64,000 nt of DNA from Micromonospora gifhornensis. GTDB taxonomy: Bacteria > Actinomycetota > Actinomycetes > Mycobacteriales > Micromonosporaceae. Below are positions 51,985 through 60,745 of the stretch, piece after piece. Each line of letters opens with the position of its first letter. The stretch's first letter is position 1. A program made the position numbers and the translations under genes. The DNA is taken from the NCBI RefSeq assembly GCF_016863515.1, contig NZ_BOPA01000018.1, positions 124,001 to 188,000 of the forward strand, in the 5' to 3' direction. Below the pieces are notes generated by a model. It was not told the origin of the DNA. It did no database searches and was given only the letters and a program-made list of their open reading frames with translations.

Positions 51985-53868
51985 TCAGAAGGCGAGGGCC
52001 TTCTTGCCGCCGACCACCGGCAGGCGCAACTCGCTGTGCTTGGGCGCGACCCGCAACTCGGTGCCACCCAGGGGCAGCAGGGTGTGCGCCTGGTCGGTGG
52101 AGAAGACCACCACGCCGATGCGGTGACCCGCCGGGAAGACGTAGTCCTTCGGCTCCAGGGTCCACTTCAGGTCGTACAGCTTGCCCTGCTTCAGCGGCTC
52201 GCTGCGCGCCGCGTCCTTGCGGTTCTGCGGGTCGAGCCAGCCGCGGGTCACCACGGTCGGCGCGACGGTCGAGCCGGCCGGTCCGTAGTTGACCAGGTAC
52301 GCGGTCAGGTTGGCGTCCGGCTTGTTCTCGATCGCCATCCGCAGCCGCATCTCCGCGCGCCCGGAGATCCGGACGTCCTGGGTCAGCTCCGGGGTGAGGT
52401 AGGCCAGCCGGTTCGGGTTGGCCACGTCCGGCGCGGCGACCAGCGCGTTCGGCGACAGGGTCCGGCCGTTGTCGACGAAGCTCTGCTCGACGGTGGCGTC
52501 CTTGGGACGCTTGCCGGCGATCAGCGAGCCCGGGCTCGTCGCGTCGGTCGCACCGAACGCCAGCTTGACCTCACGAGTGGCCGGGTCCGGCCAGTTGGCG
52601 TACGTGGTGTTGACCCGGTTCTCGCGCTGCACCACGGTGTTGGGTTCGTCCATGATGCCGTTGGGCACGTTCCACAGCCAGAAGTCGAACCAGCGATTCT
52701 CGGTCTGCTTGTACGTCCAGGTCTTACCGTCGGGCAGAGTCACCGCGGCGGTGTTGCCCGGCGCGCTGTGCCCACCCTGGTGCAGCCAGAGCTTGCGCGG
52801 CACCTTGTGCTTGGCCAGCTCGTCCCACCAGCCGGCGAACTGCTCGGTGCGCACGTTCCAGTCGTTGAGGCCGTGCACCACGAAGACGCTGGCCTTGACC
52901 TTCTTGGCGTCGAGGTAGTCGCGGTCGGCCCAGAACTTCGAGTAGTCGCCGGTGATCCGGTCCTGCTTCTCGGTCAGCTCGGCCATCTCGTCGGCGCAGT
53001 GGCCCTCGGCGCGGGCCCGACCGGCGGTGTACTTGGCCAGGATGTCGGCGTCCTCGCCCTGGTAGCCGCCGGGCGCGACGACCAGACCGTTGGCCCGGTA
53101 GTAGTCGTACCAGCTGCTGATCGCGGCGACCGGCACGATCGTCTTGAGGCCCTTGACCCCGGTGGTGGCGACCTGGTTGGGCAGGGTGCCGTTGTAGGAG
53201 GCGCCGGTCATGCCGACCGCGCCGGTGCTCCAGTCGGCCTTGACCGGTGCGCCGTTGGCGTCGTAGCCCTTGGCCCGGCCGTTGAGCCAGTCGATGACCG
53301 CCTTGGTGCCCAGCGTCTCGGCCTGGTCACCGCTGGTCGGGCAGCCGTCCGAGTCGCCGGTGCCGACGCTCTGGCCGAGCACCACCGCGTACCCGCGCGG
53401 CACGTAGTAGTCGTCCAGCTGGCCGGGCAGGTTGGGCTTGGTCACCGCGCCCTGCGTCTCGTCCTCGGCGGACAGCGACGCGGCCCGGCGGGTCAGGCCG
53501 TTCTGCGGCAGGTCGTCCACCAGCACGCTGTGGTAGGGCACGCTGCCCCAGGTGCCCTTGCGGTAAGGGCTGTGCTCGAAGATGACCGGCACCTTGAAGC
53601 CTTCGGTGGCGGTCTCCCGAGGACGGGAGATGTCGATGGCGACCCGGTCACGACGGCCGTCGCCGTCGGTGTCCACCGGAGTCTCGACATACACCCGCTC
53701 CTCGATCGCGTCGGCGAGCGAGAAGACCGGCTGGGTCATGCCGTCGCTGACCACGATGCCGGGGGTGGTGGAGGCGGGCGCGGGTTTCGCGGCGACCGGG
53801 CTGGCGCTGAGCACCAGGGCACCGGTCACACCCACGCCCACCAGGGCTAGATGGGGGGTTCGACGCAC
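51985..53868 (-). CDS. Secreted Xaa-Pro dipeptidyl-peptidase-like S15 hydrolase
   Basis: 627 residues with a signal peptide (hydrophobic residues 7-25, VAA cleavage near 27). The alpha/beta-hydrolase core contains the nucleophile Ser224 in GMTGASYNG, the acid Asp in HGLNDWNV, and the His in HQGGHSAPG. The C-terminal jelly-roll (DVRISGRAEMRLRM onward) is the PepX_C domain. The family removes X-Pro dipeptides or acts as an acyl hydrolase, and extracellular action is expected here. It is followed by the threonine aldolase-like gene after 135 bp and a palindrome, so it is probably an independent unit. Confidence 0.92.
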   Translation of the reverse strand: MRRTPHLALVGVGVTGALVLSASPVAAKPAPASTTPGIVVSDGMTQPVFSLADAIEERVYVETPVDTDGDGRRDRVAIDISRPRETATEGFKVPVIFEHSPYRKGTWGSVPYHSVLVDDLPQNGLTRRAASLSAEDETQGAVTKPNLPGQLDDYYVPRGYAVVLGQSVGTGDSDGCPTSGDQAETLGTKAVIDWLNGRAKGYDANGAPVKADWSTGAVGMTGASYNGTLPNQVATTGVKGLKTIVPVAAISSWYDYYRANGLVVAPGGYQGEDADILAKYTAGRARAEGHCADEMAELTEKQDRITGDYSKFWADRDYLDAKKVKASVFVVHGLNDWNVRTEQFAGWWDELAKHKVPRKLWLHQGGHSAPGNTAAVTLPDGKTWTYKQTENRWFDFWLWNVPNGIMDEPNTVVQRENRVNTTYANWPDPATREVKLAFGATDATSPGSLIAGKRPKDATVEQSFVDNGRTLSPNALVAAPDVANPNRLAYLTPELTQDVRISGRAEMRLRMAIENKPDANLTAYLVNYGPAGSTVAPTVVTRGWLDPQNRKDAARSEPLKQGKLYDLKWTLEPKDYVFPAGHRIGVVVFSTDQAHTLLPLGGTELRVAPKHSELRLPVVGGKKALAF

Positions 53869-54055
53869 GTGTGGTTTCCCTTCACTCGGCTGTTGGCCGA
53901 TGTCAACCAGGGGGTCACGGTTTGATGATCCACATGCTAGACCTGGTCACCCTGCCGGCGGCACCCCGCTCACCCCGCTGACCGGCGGAAAGTCGGAAAG
54001 GGACGGTGATGTCCCGGCCGTTTGGTCGACCTCGGACGCTGCGCCCGCTGACCGA

Positions 54056-55702
54056 TCAGATCGACCGGGCCACAGCGACGGTGTCGGGCGTACCGAGCGC
54101 CGCCGCCAGGGACGGCAGCATCGCGTCGTCCGCTGCGGACCCGAGGGCGTAGACGAACCGGTCCGGCCGCAGCACCACCGCGTCGCACCGGTGCCGACGC
54201 AGCCACGAGACGATCACGCCGTCGACGTCGACGACGGGCACCTGCGCGTCATCGGGCTCGGCACCGGCCGGGGCCGGTCCCGTGCTGCCTGCCGGATGCA
54301 CCACGACGGTGCGCACCGGCACCCCCGGCCAGCCGGACCCGCCGGCCGGCACCGCCGTGCCCAGCAGGGCGAATCCGGCACCGAGCACCTCGTCAAGCAG
54401 GACCGGGTCGGTCGACCCGGCCACGGTGACCCGGGGCTGCGGGAACATCGTGCCCACCGCACCATGGCGCCGCCCACCGGCGAACAGGCCCCGGTCGTAC
54501 GCGGGCAGGGGTTTGAACTCGAAACGCCGCACGAACCGGCGGACCCGGGGCACGGTCTGCACCGCCCGCAGCGCGGTGTCCCGCAGCCAGGCGGCGGGGC
54601 GGCTACGGGCCAGGAACACCCGTCCGAGCCGGACGCTGGTGTCCGCCATCGCCGCGGTGTGCCCACGCCGTTCGGCCTCGTAGGTGTCCAACAGCGCGGG
54701 GTCGGCGTCGCGGCCGAGCACCAGGGCGAGCTTCCAGGTCAGGTTCGCCGCGTCGCGTAGCCCGCTGCACAGGCCCTGCCCGAGGAACGGGGGCATCTGG
54801 TGGGCGGCATCGCCCAGCAGGAACACCCGCCCCTCCCGCCACCGCTGCGCGATCAGATGGTGGAAGGTGTAGATCACCGCCCGAGTGACGGTGAACCGGG
54901 CCGGATCGACGTACGGCGCGACAAGTTCGGCGATCCGCTCCGGACGGGTCATGTCGGCCTCGGTCTCGTCCGGCTGGAGCATGAACTCGGCCCGGTAGCT
55001 GCCCCGGGCGCCGGGGGAGACGAACGCCGGCCGCCGCCAGTCGCAGACGAACGTGGTGTGCGGCGCACGGATCGCCTCCGACGGCACATCACCGGAGACG
55101 GCCAGCCACGGTTCGGCGTAACTCGCCCCGGTCAGCGGGATGCGTACGGCCGCGCGGGTGGTGCTGCGGGCACCGTCGCAACCCAGCACGTACCGGGCCT
55201 GCACCGGGTACGACTGCCCGGTGGCCATGTCGCGCAGCACCAGGTGCACCCGGTCGTCGTCCTGGTAGAGGCTCACCAGTTCGGTGCCCAGCCGCAGCTC
55301 GACGTGGTCGTACCGGTCGAGCCCGCACCGCAGGACCTGCTCCAGGCGCGGCTGATCGAAGAAGTTCAGCGGCGCGTGTCCGAACCCGAAGTCCACCTGT
55401 GAGAAGTCGATGGTGGCGAAGGTCTTCCCGGCGGCGTTGACGTAGTCGGCCCGGGCCGGCTGGTGCAGGTCGGCGCCGATCTGGTCGAGCAGGCCCACCT
55501 GCTGGTAGATCCGCAATGCCTCGTCGTCGCAGGAGAACGCCCGGGGTTGACCGTGCGGCGTCGTGCTGCGCTCCACCACAAGTGTGCGCACCCCGCGCAG
55601 GCCGAGCAGGTTCGCGGTCAACGCGCCGACCGGACCGCATCCGACCACCACGACGTCGACGTCTGCGGCTGCCGGCTGCGGTGCTGGCTGAGCGGGCTTC
55701 AT
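54056..55702 (-). CDS. FAD-dependent monooxygenase (aromatic hydroxylase, MhpA/PheA type)
   Basis: 548 residues from an ATG with GGGAGGA 7 nt upstream. The open frame upstream belongs to another region and is rejected. FAD-binding GxGxxG (VVVGCGPVGALTANLLGLRG), the DG motif (YVLGCDGARSTTR) and the GD motif (VFLLGDAAHQMPPFLGQGLCSGLRDAANL) place it in the class A flavoprotein hydroxylases, close to 3-(3-hydroxyphenyl)propionate hydroxylase and polyketide hydroxylases. The C-terminal thioredoxin-like domain is present. No ring-cleavage genes are adjacent. It lies downstream of the large SARP regulator in the same direction. Confidence 0.9.
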   Translation of the reverse strand: MKPAQPAPQPAAADVDVVVVGCGPVGALTANLLGLRGVRTLVVERSTTPHGQPRAFSCDDEALRIYQQVGLLDQIGADLHQPARADYVNAAGKTFATIDFSQVDFGFGHAPLNFFDQPRLEQVLRCGLDRYDHVELRLGTELVSLYQDDDRVHLVLRDMATGQSYPVQARYVLGCDGARSTTRAAVRIPLTGASYAEPWLAVSGDVPSEAIRAPHTTFVCDWRRPAFVSPGARGSYRAEFMLQPDETEADMTRPERIAELVAPYVDPARFTVTRAVIYTFHHLIAQRWREGRVFLLGDAAHQMPPFLGQGLCSGLRDAANLTWKLALVLGRDADPALLDTYEAERRGHTAAMADTSVRLGRVFLARSRPAAWLRDTALRAVQTVPRVRRFVRRFEFKPLPAYDRGLFAGGRRHGAVGTMFPQPRVTVAGSTDPVLLDEVLGAGFALLGTAVPAGGSGWPGVPVRTVVVHPAGSTGPAPAGAEPDDAQVPVVDVDGVIVSWLRRHRCDAVVLRPDRFVYALGSAADDAMLPSLAAALGTPDTVAVARSI

Positions 55703-55802
55703 GACTGTTCCTCCCACACCGTTGCCCGGTGTGCCCGGGCCGGATCTGACGGTGCTCAGCACAGCAGTCGGGTGTGGAAGACGCGTGGAGTTGTTGTGGA
55801 GG

Positions 55803-58800
55803 TCAGCTCGACCGGCCGTCGAGCTGCGGTGGGAACCGGGCCAGCAGCAGCTCGGCGCCCTGTTCCTCGGCGAGGCGGGCACCGGCCGCCAGCGCGGCCG
55901 GGTCGTCGCGGGCGATGCCGCGGATGCGGTGCAGTTCGGCGGCGAACACCGTCTCACCGAGCCGGTCCACCACGACCAGGCCCTCCTGCGCCAACGCCGC
56001 CGCGGTGTCCCGGTCACCCGCGGCCAGGTACGCCTCGGCCATCGCGGTGAAGGTGACGGTGCGGGTGGCGCGCAGCCCGGGACGGTAGATGCCCTCCACC
56101 GCGACGCGCATCGCCGCCAGTCGGTCCGGGGCACCACCTCGGGCGGCGGCCCACTCCCGGAAGAACCCACCGGTGGCCACGAAGTGCGGCATGCCGTTGG
56201 CCGCGCCGATCTCCTGGCATCGGGCGGCGGCGGCCCGCACCATCGGCACGTCCCGTTCCTGAACGCCCGTCCAGGCCGCGAACAGGGCGGCGTTGGCCCG
56301 ACCGTACGGGTCGTCCAGCCGCTCCGCGAGCAGTTCGGCGTCCCGGATGTCGCGTCGGGCCGCCACCGGGTCACCGCGCAATGACCTGACCAGGGCCCGG
56401 AAGTTGTGGGCGGCCAGCACCGGCAGGCGACCCACCTGCCGGCCCAGCAGCCGCGAGTCCACCGCCCCGAGCCGGTCGATCGCGGCGGTGAGCCGCTGGT
56501 CGGCCTCGTCGAGCCGACCGGTGAAGTAGCCGACCACCCCGAGCAGGTACTCACCGGCCGCCACGGTCAACTCGTCGGTGTCGGTGCTGGTGTCGGCGTC
56601 GGTGTGGGTGGCGGTGGTGGTGCCGGCTCGGCAGAGTCGCTCGGCCAGCTCGGTGCAGCCGGCGTAGTCGGCCTGGTTGGCGGCCAGCTCGCCCAGCGCC
56701 CACAACGCCGGTCGTACGTCGGTGTCCGGCCCGACCAGGGTGAGCAGCTCGCGGGCCCGGGCGCAGACCTGGTCGACGGCGTCGGCGCCGACGCCCACCG
56801 TCATCTGCAGCAACGCCGCCCGATGCAGTTGCACGTCGAGTTCGGTGCGGGCCGCCGTGGCGGAGCCGACGGCCCGGGCCAACCGGTGTGCCGCCCGGTC
56901 CAGGTGGCCGAGTGCGTCCTCGTAGGCGAACCGCCGGGTGGCGTCGTCGGCCGCCGCCAGTGACCACCGCAGGTGGTCCGCCTCGTGACCGAGTCCGGTG
57001 GCCTGCCCGTAGTGGCGCGCCAACTCGGCCGGGCCGACCACCCCGGACCGTTCGTGGACACCGGCCAGCCGGGCGTGCAGAGTGGCCCGCCGAGGTGGCG
57101 GCAACTCGGCGTAGGCGACCTCCGCGAACAGCGGATGACGGAACCGCACCCCGCCCGGCTCGGCCTCGGTGACCAACTCGGCGGTGTAGGCCGTGCTCAG
57201 CGCCTCGGCGACGGCCTCCGCCGACAGGTCGAGAACCTCGGCCATCGTGGTGGCGTCCAGATCGTCACCGGCCACCGCGAGCAGGGCCAGGCAGTCGCGG
57301 GACGCCACGGGCAGCCCACCGAGGCGCAACCGGACGGTGTCCCGGATGCTCGGCGGCAGGTCCGTGCCGGCCGGATCGGCGCGGGCACGCAGCAGTTCGG
57401 TGATGAAGAACGGGTTGCCGCCGGTGCGGGTGACCAACCGTGCCAGCGCCGGCCCGGCCGGTGGCGCGCCGGTGCGTCGCCGCACCAGGTCGGCCACCGC
57501 GTCGGTGGTCAGCCCGGTCAGCCGCAGTCGACCGAAGCCGGGGCCGCGGGCCAGTTCCGCCACCGTGGCCACCAACGCCGCATCGTGTGCGTACGGCCGC
57601 AGGGTGGCCAGCACCAGGGCGCGGGTGCCGGGCAGCGCGGTGGTGAGGAAGCGCAGCAGCAGCAACGAGTCCGGGTCGGCGGCGTGCAGATCGTCCAGGA
57701 CGATGAGCAGCCCGGCCGGCTCGGCCGCCGCGCGGACCAGCTCCGCCACCGCCTCGTACGCCTGGAACCGGGCCGCCGGATCGGGGCTGACCTCGTCGGT
57801 CGCGTCGTGGGTCGGCCCGGCGGCGAACCCGTCGAGCCCGCGCACCGTTGCGCTGGCCCCGACCTGTGGCATGGCCACGAGGCCGCGCACCACCTGCCGC
57901 CACAGCCAGAACGGCGGCGCCTGCCCGAGGTCGGGACAGTGTCCCCACACGACCGCGACGCCGTCGGCCTGGGCGAGGGCGCTGACCGTCGCGGCCAGGC
58001 TGGTCTTGCCGATCCCCGGTTCGCCGACCACTATGGCGCTGCGGCCGTGCTCGCGGGTCGCCCCGGCCAGCGCCGCCACCAGCCGGGCCAGCTCCGCACC
58101 CCGACCCACAAGCGCTCCCGCCGGGTCACCCGACACCACCGGCACGAGACGCGAGCCGGTCCCCACCTGCGCCGGCACGCCGGGCGCACGGGTCATGCCC
58201 TGCGTCGCTGTGGCGAGCGAACCGGTGCTGACCTGCGCCGACAGGGGTGCAGCGGCGGGCGCGACCGCCTGTTCCAGGATCAGCGTGTGCAGCTCGCGCA
58301 GGTGTACGCCGGGATCGATTCCGTACTCGTCGACCAGGATCCGGCGGCCCTCGTCGTACGCGGCCAGCGCCTCGGTCTGCCGACCGGCCCGGTACAGCGC
58401 CAGCATCAACTGGGCGCGGGCGGTCTCGCGGACCGGATGGGCCGCCACGAACTGACGCAGCTCGGCGAGGACAGCCGCGTGCCTGCCGGCGGCGACGGCC
58501 GCGGTGAACCGTCCCTCCTCGGCGATGAGTCGCAGCTCGGCCAGCCGCGCCGCCTCGGGACGCACCGCGGCCAACTCGGCCGCTCCGGTCATCGGCTCGC
58601 CCCGCCAGAGGCGTAACGCGTCGTGGTAGTCGCGTTCGGAGGCTGCTGGCTCACCGGCGCTCAGGCGCTCCGCCGCCCGGTCCACCAGGTGCCGGAACCG
58701 GGTCGCGTCGATGCTGTCGGGGTCGACTCGAAGCTCGTAGCCCTTCGACCGGCTCCGCAGGACGCGGGCCGCCTCGCGGGGGGAGCGGTGCGGCTCCACG

Positions 58801-59015
58801 GCCCGGCGCAGCCCCGCCACGTACGTACGCAGGGTGATGTCCGCACTGGGCGGTGGTCGGCCGTCCCACAGCGCGTCGACCAGCCAGTCGGCGGCGACGA
58901 ACCGGTTCGGCCGAAGCAGGAACAGCACCAGCAGCGCCCGGTGCTTGGGCCCACCGAGCGGCACCATCCGCCCGTCCCGGACCACCTCCGGCGGCCCCAG
59001 CACCCGGAACTGCAC
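55803..59015 (-). CDS. SARP/AfsR-like regulator with BTAD, ATPase and TPR regions
   Basis: 1070 residues from the GTG at 59015. The N-terminus is an OmpR-type winged helix (VQFRVLGPPEVVRDGRMVPLGGPKHRALLVLFLLRPNRFVAADWLVDALW), then a BTAD domain (DATRFRHLVDRAAERL to DEYGIDPGVHLRELHTLIL), an AAA/NACHT-like ATPase with Walker A VVGEPGIGKTSL and Walker B LIVLDDLHA, and a C-terminal half of TPR-like helical repeats. It is a pathway-type transcriptional activator, possibly of the monooxygenase gene located 100 bp downstream. A short low-complexity Thr/Asp stretch (about residues 800-815) comes from a degenerate hexamer repeat. It lacks a C-terminal LuxR domain. Confidence 0.9.
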   Translation of the reverse strand: MQFRVLGPPEVVRDGRMVPLGGPKHRALLVLFLLRPNRFVAADWLVDALWDGRPPPSADITLRTYVAGLRRAVEPHRSPREAARVLRSRSKGYELRVDPDSIDATRFRHLVDRAAERLSAGEPAASERDYHDALRLWRGEPMTGAAELAAVRPEAARLAELRLIAEEGRFTAAVAAGRHAAVLAELRQFVAAHPVRETARAQLMLALYRAGRQTEALAAYDEGRRILVDEYGIDPGVHLRELHTLILEQAVAPAAAPLSAQVSTGSLATATQGMTRAPGVPAQVGTGSRLVPVVSGDPAGALVGRGAELARLVAALAGATREHGRSAIVVGEPGIGKTSLAATVSALAQADGVAVVWGHCPDLGQAPPFWLWRQVVRGLVAMPQVGASATVRGLDGFAAGPTHDATDEVSPDPAARFQAYEAVAELVRAAAEPAGLLIVLDDLHAADPDSLLLLRFLTTALPGTRALVLATLRPYAHDAALVATVAELARGPGFGRLRLTGLTTDAVADLVRRRTGAPPAGPALARLVTRTGGNPFFITELLRARADPAGTDLPPSIRDTVRLRLGGLPVASRDCLALLAVAGDDLDATTMAEVLDLSAEAVAEALSTAYTAELVTEAEPGGVRFRHPLFAEVAYAELPPPRRATLHARLAGVHERSGVVGPAELARHYGQATGLGHEADHLRWSLAAADDATRRFAYEDALGHLDRAAHRLARAVGSATAARTELDVQLHRAALLQMTVGVGADAVDQVCARARELLTLVGPDTDVRPALWALGELAANQADYAGCTELAERLCRAGTTTATHTDADTSTDTDELTVAAGEYLLGVVGYFTGRLDEADQRLTAAIDRLGAVDSRLLGRQVGRLPVLAAHNFRALVRSLRGDPVAARRDIRDAELLAERLDDPYGRANAALFAAWTGVQERDVPMVRAAAARCQEIGAANGMPHFVATGGFFREWAAARGGAPDRLAAMRVAVEGIYRPGLRATRTVTFTAMAEAYLAAGDRDTAAALAQEGLVVVDRLGETVFAAELHRIRGIARDDPAALAAGARLAEEQGAELLLARFPPQLDGRSS

Positions 59016-59125
59016 TCCACCACCATCTTCGGCCCGACCTGGCCCGGCCGAGTATGCCAGCTGACTGCTCCCCGGCCTGTCGCCTGGCGTACTGAAAGGA
59101 CTGAGATCCGCCGGTGCTCCAGCCG

Positions 59126-59644
59126 TCAGCCCATGCTCTCGGCGCCGTCGATGGCCTCGCGGATGATGTCGGCGTGGCCGGCGTGCTGGGACGTCTCGGC
59201 GATGAGGTGCAGCAGCACCCGGCGCGCCGACCAGCGGACACCGGACTCGAACCACGGTGCCTCGGGCAGGGGTTGACTGGCGTCCAGATCGGGCAGGGTG
59301 CGGATCAGGTCGTCGGTGTGCGTGGCGACCGTGTCGTAGGCCGCGAGGATGCCGGCCAGTGTCTCACCGGGCAGCATCTGGAACGTCTGCGCTCGCCGTT
59401 CGAAGGTGGCCGGGTCGGTGGCGCTCGGCATCGCCGTCGGACCGAGCTTGATGAAGCTCGTCCAGGTCTGCTCGGTGTCGGCGACGTGTTTGATCAGCCC
59501 GCCGAGGCACAGCTCACTGACCGTGCTGCGCTGGCCGACCTGTTCGTCGGTGAGATCACGGGTGGTGTTGCGCAGGAAGAAGCGCTGCAGTTGCAGCGCC
59601 TCCAGCAGGTCGGCACGCTCGGCCGGTAACGGCGGCTCGGTCAT
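59126..59644 (-). CDS. DinB-family protein
   Basis: A 172-residue four-helix-bundle protein of the DinB/DUF664 superfamily. The metal-binding histidines are visible as LIKHVADTEQTW and HLIAETSQHAGHADIIREAI. Actinobacterial members are often thiol-dependent (bacillithiol or mycothiol) transferases or hydrolases, and the activity here is not known. The gene ends 110 bp from the SARP gene on the same strand. Confidence 0.9.
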   Translation of the reverse strand: MTEPPLPAERADLLEALQLQRFFLRNTTRDLTDEQVGQRSTVSELCLGGLIKHVADTEQTWTSFIKLGPTAMPSATDPATFERRAQTFQMLPGETLAGILAAYDTVATHTDDLIRTLPDLDASQPLPEAPWFESGVRWSARRVLLHLIAETSQHAGHADIIREAIDGAESMG

Positions 59645-59773
59645 GGCGGGTCCCTTTCGTCGGTTTCAGCCCGCACGCTATCGGCCACCCCCGACATTGC
59701 ACGCCGTCGTTCCGACAAGCCCCGCTGGCCCCGACGAAGGGCGTGGCTGGTCGACGTCGCCCGTACCCGTAGG

Positions 59774-60502
59774 TCAGTCTTCGCTGGCCAGCACCTGGCG
59801 CATCCGGTTGATCTCGACGTTCTGCTCCACCACCACGCTGCTGGCCATCTCGTTGATGAGGGGTTCGCTGCCGAGCACGAGCGCCTCGTTGGCCATCTTG
59901 ATCGCACCCTCGTGGTGTTCGGTCATCATGGCGACGAACATCCGGTCGAACTCGGCGCCGCGAGCGGCGGTGAGACGGTTCAGCGCCTCCGCCGACTGCA
60001 TGCCGGACATCGTGTGCTGGTGGTCGCCGCCGGAGTTGCGGTCCAGGCCGCGCTCGGCCAGCCAGGTCTCCATGAACTTGATCTCGGGCTCCTGAGCCGC
60101 CAGCATGCGTGCCGCGATGCGCTTGAGCTGCTCGTTCTCGCCTCGGTCGGGGACCAGTCGGGCCATCACCAGCGCCTGCTCGTGGTGCGGGATCATCATG
60201 GTGACGAAGCGGATGTCCGCGTTGTTGTGTGGCTGGCGCGGCAGGGCCGGCACCTCGTTCGCCGGCGCCGTCCGGGCCTCTTCGCCGGGACGGCCGGGCA
60301 TCACCACCGGCGCGGTGGAGTCGGGCAGGCCGGGCAACTCGATGGCCTGCGTCGGGCTGGCGGTCGCCGCCGGCTCCGATGTGTCGTCCGGCATCAGGAA
60401 CAGCACTGTTGCCCCGACGGCGAGCACCGCCAGCACCGCCAGTTCGATCAGCACGACCGCCCGCGACTGGCGGAGAACCTTACCTATCCGTACGCCTTGC
60501 AC
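59774..60502 (-). CDS. DUF305 protein, membrane-anchored
   Basis: 242 residues from a GTG with GGGAGG 7 nt upstream. One N-terminal transmembrane helix (AVVLIELAVLAVLAVGATVLFLM) anchors a periplasm-facing, ferritin-like four-helix DUF305 domain with the paired motifs MMIPHHEQALVMA and MMTEHHEGAIKMA plus GDHQHTM. The many His and Met residues suggest metal (copper) binding. It is divergent from the LVIVD gene, a pairing found in other actinobacteria. Confidence 0.9.
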   Translation of the reverse strand: MQGVRIGKVLRQSRAVVLIELAVLAVLAVGATVLFLMPDDTSEPAATASPTQAIELPGLPDSTAPVVMPGRPGEEARTAPANEVPALPRQPHNNADIRFVTMMIPHHEQALVMARLVPDRGENEQLKRIAARMLAAQEPEIKFMETWLAERGLDRNSGGDHQHTMSGMQSAEALNRLTAARGAEFDRMFVAMMTEHHEGAIKMANEALVLGSEPLINEMASSVVVEQNVEINRMRQVLASED

Positions 60503-60745
60503 GACTTGCCTCCCGCCGTGGACCCGAGGTTGGCCGGGATCGTAACGCGGCCTGCGGATATGACAGCAGGGGTTGAGGGCGTGGAAAAGACGTCATTAGT
60601 CGTTCCTGCGGTTGTTCGTGCTCCCGGTGTTGCCTAATCGTGATCATGGCGTTCGGTCTACTGTGGCCCAAATCACAAAAATTCCCGGTGCCGCAGGTTA
60701 TCGTCCCGCTACCCCCAATTCACCCACGACGAAGGGTGTAACTAC

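Noticed and set aside
54056..59015. Complete secondary-metabolite gene cluster around the monooxygenase and SARP
   Set aside because: No core biosynthetic gene (PKS, NRPS, terpene, RiPP) is present on either side within the window.
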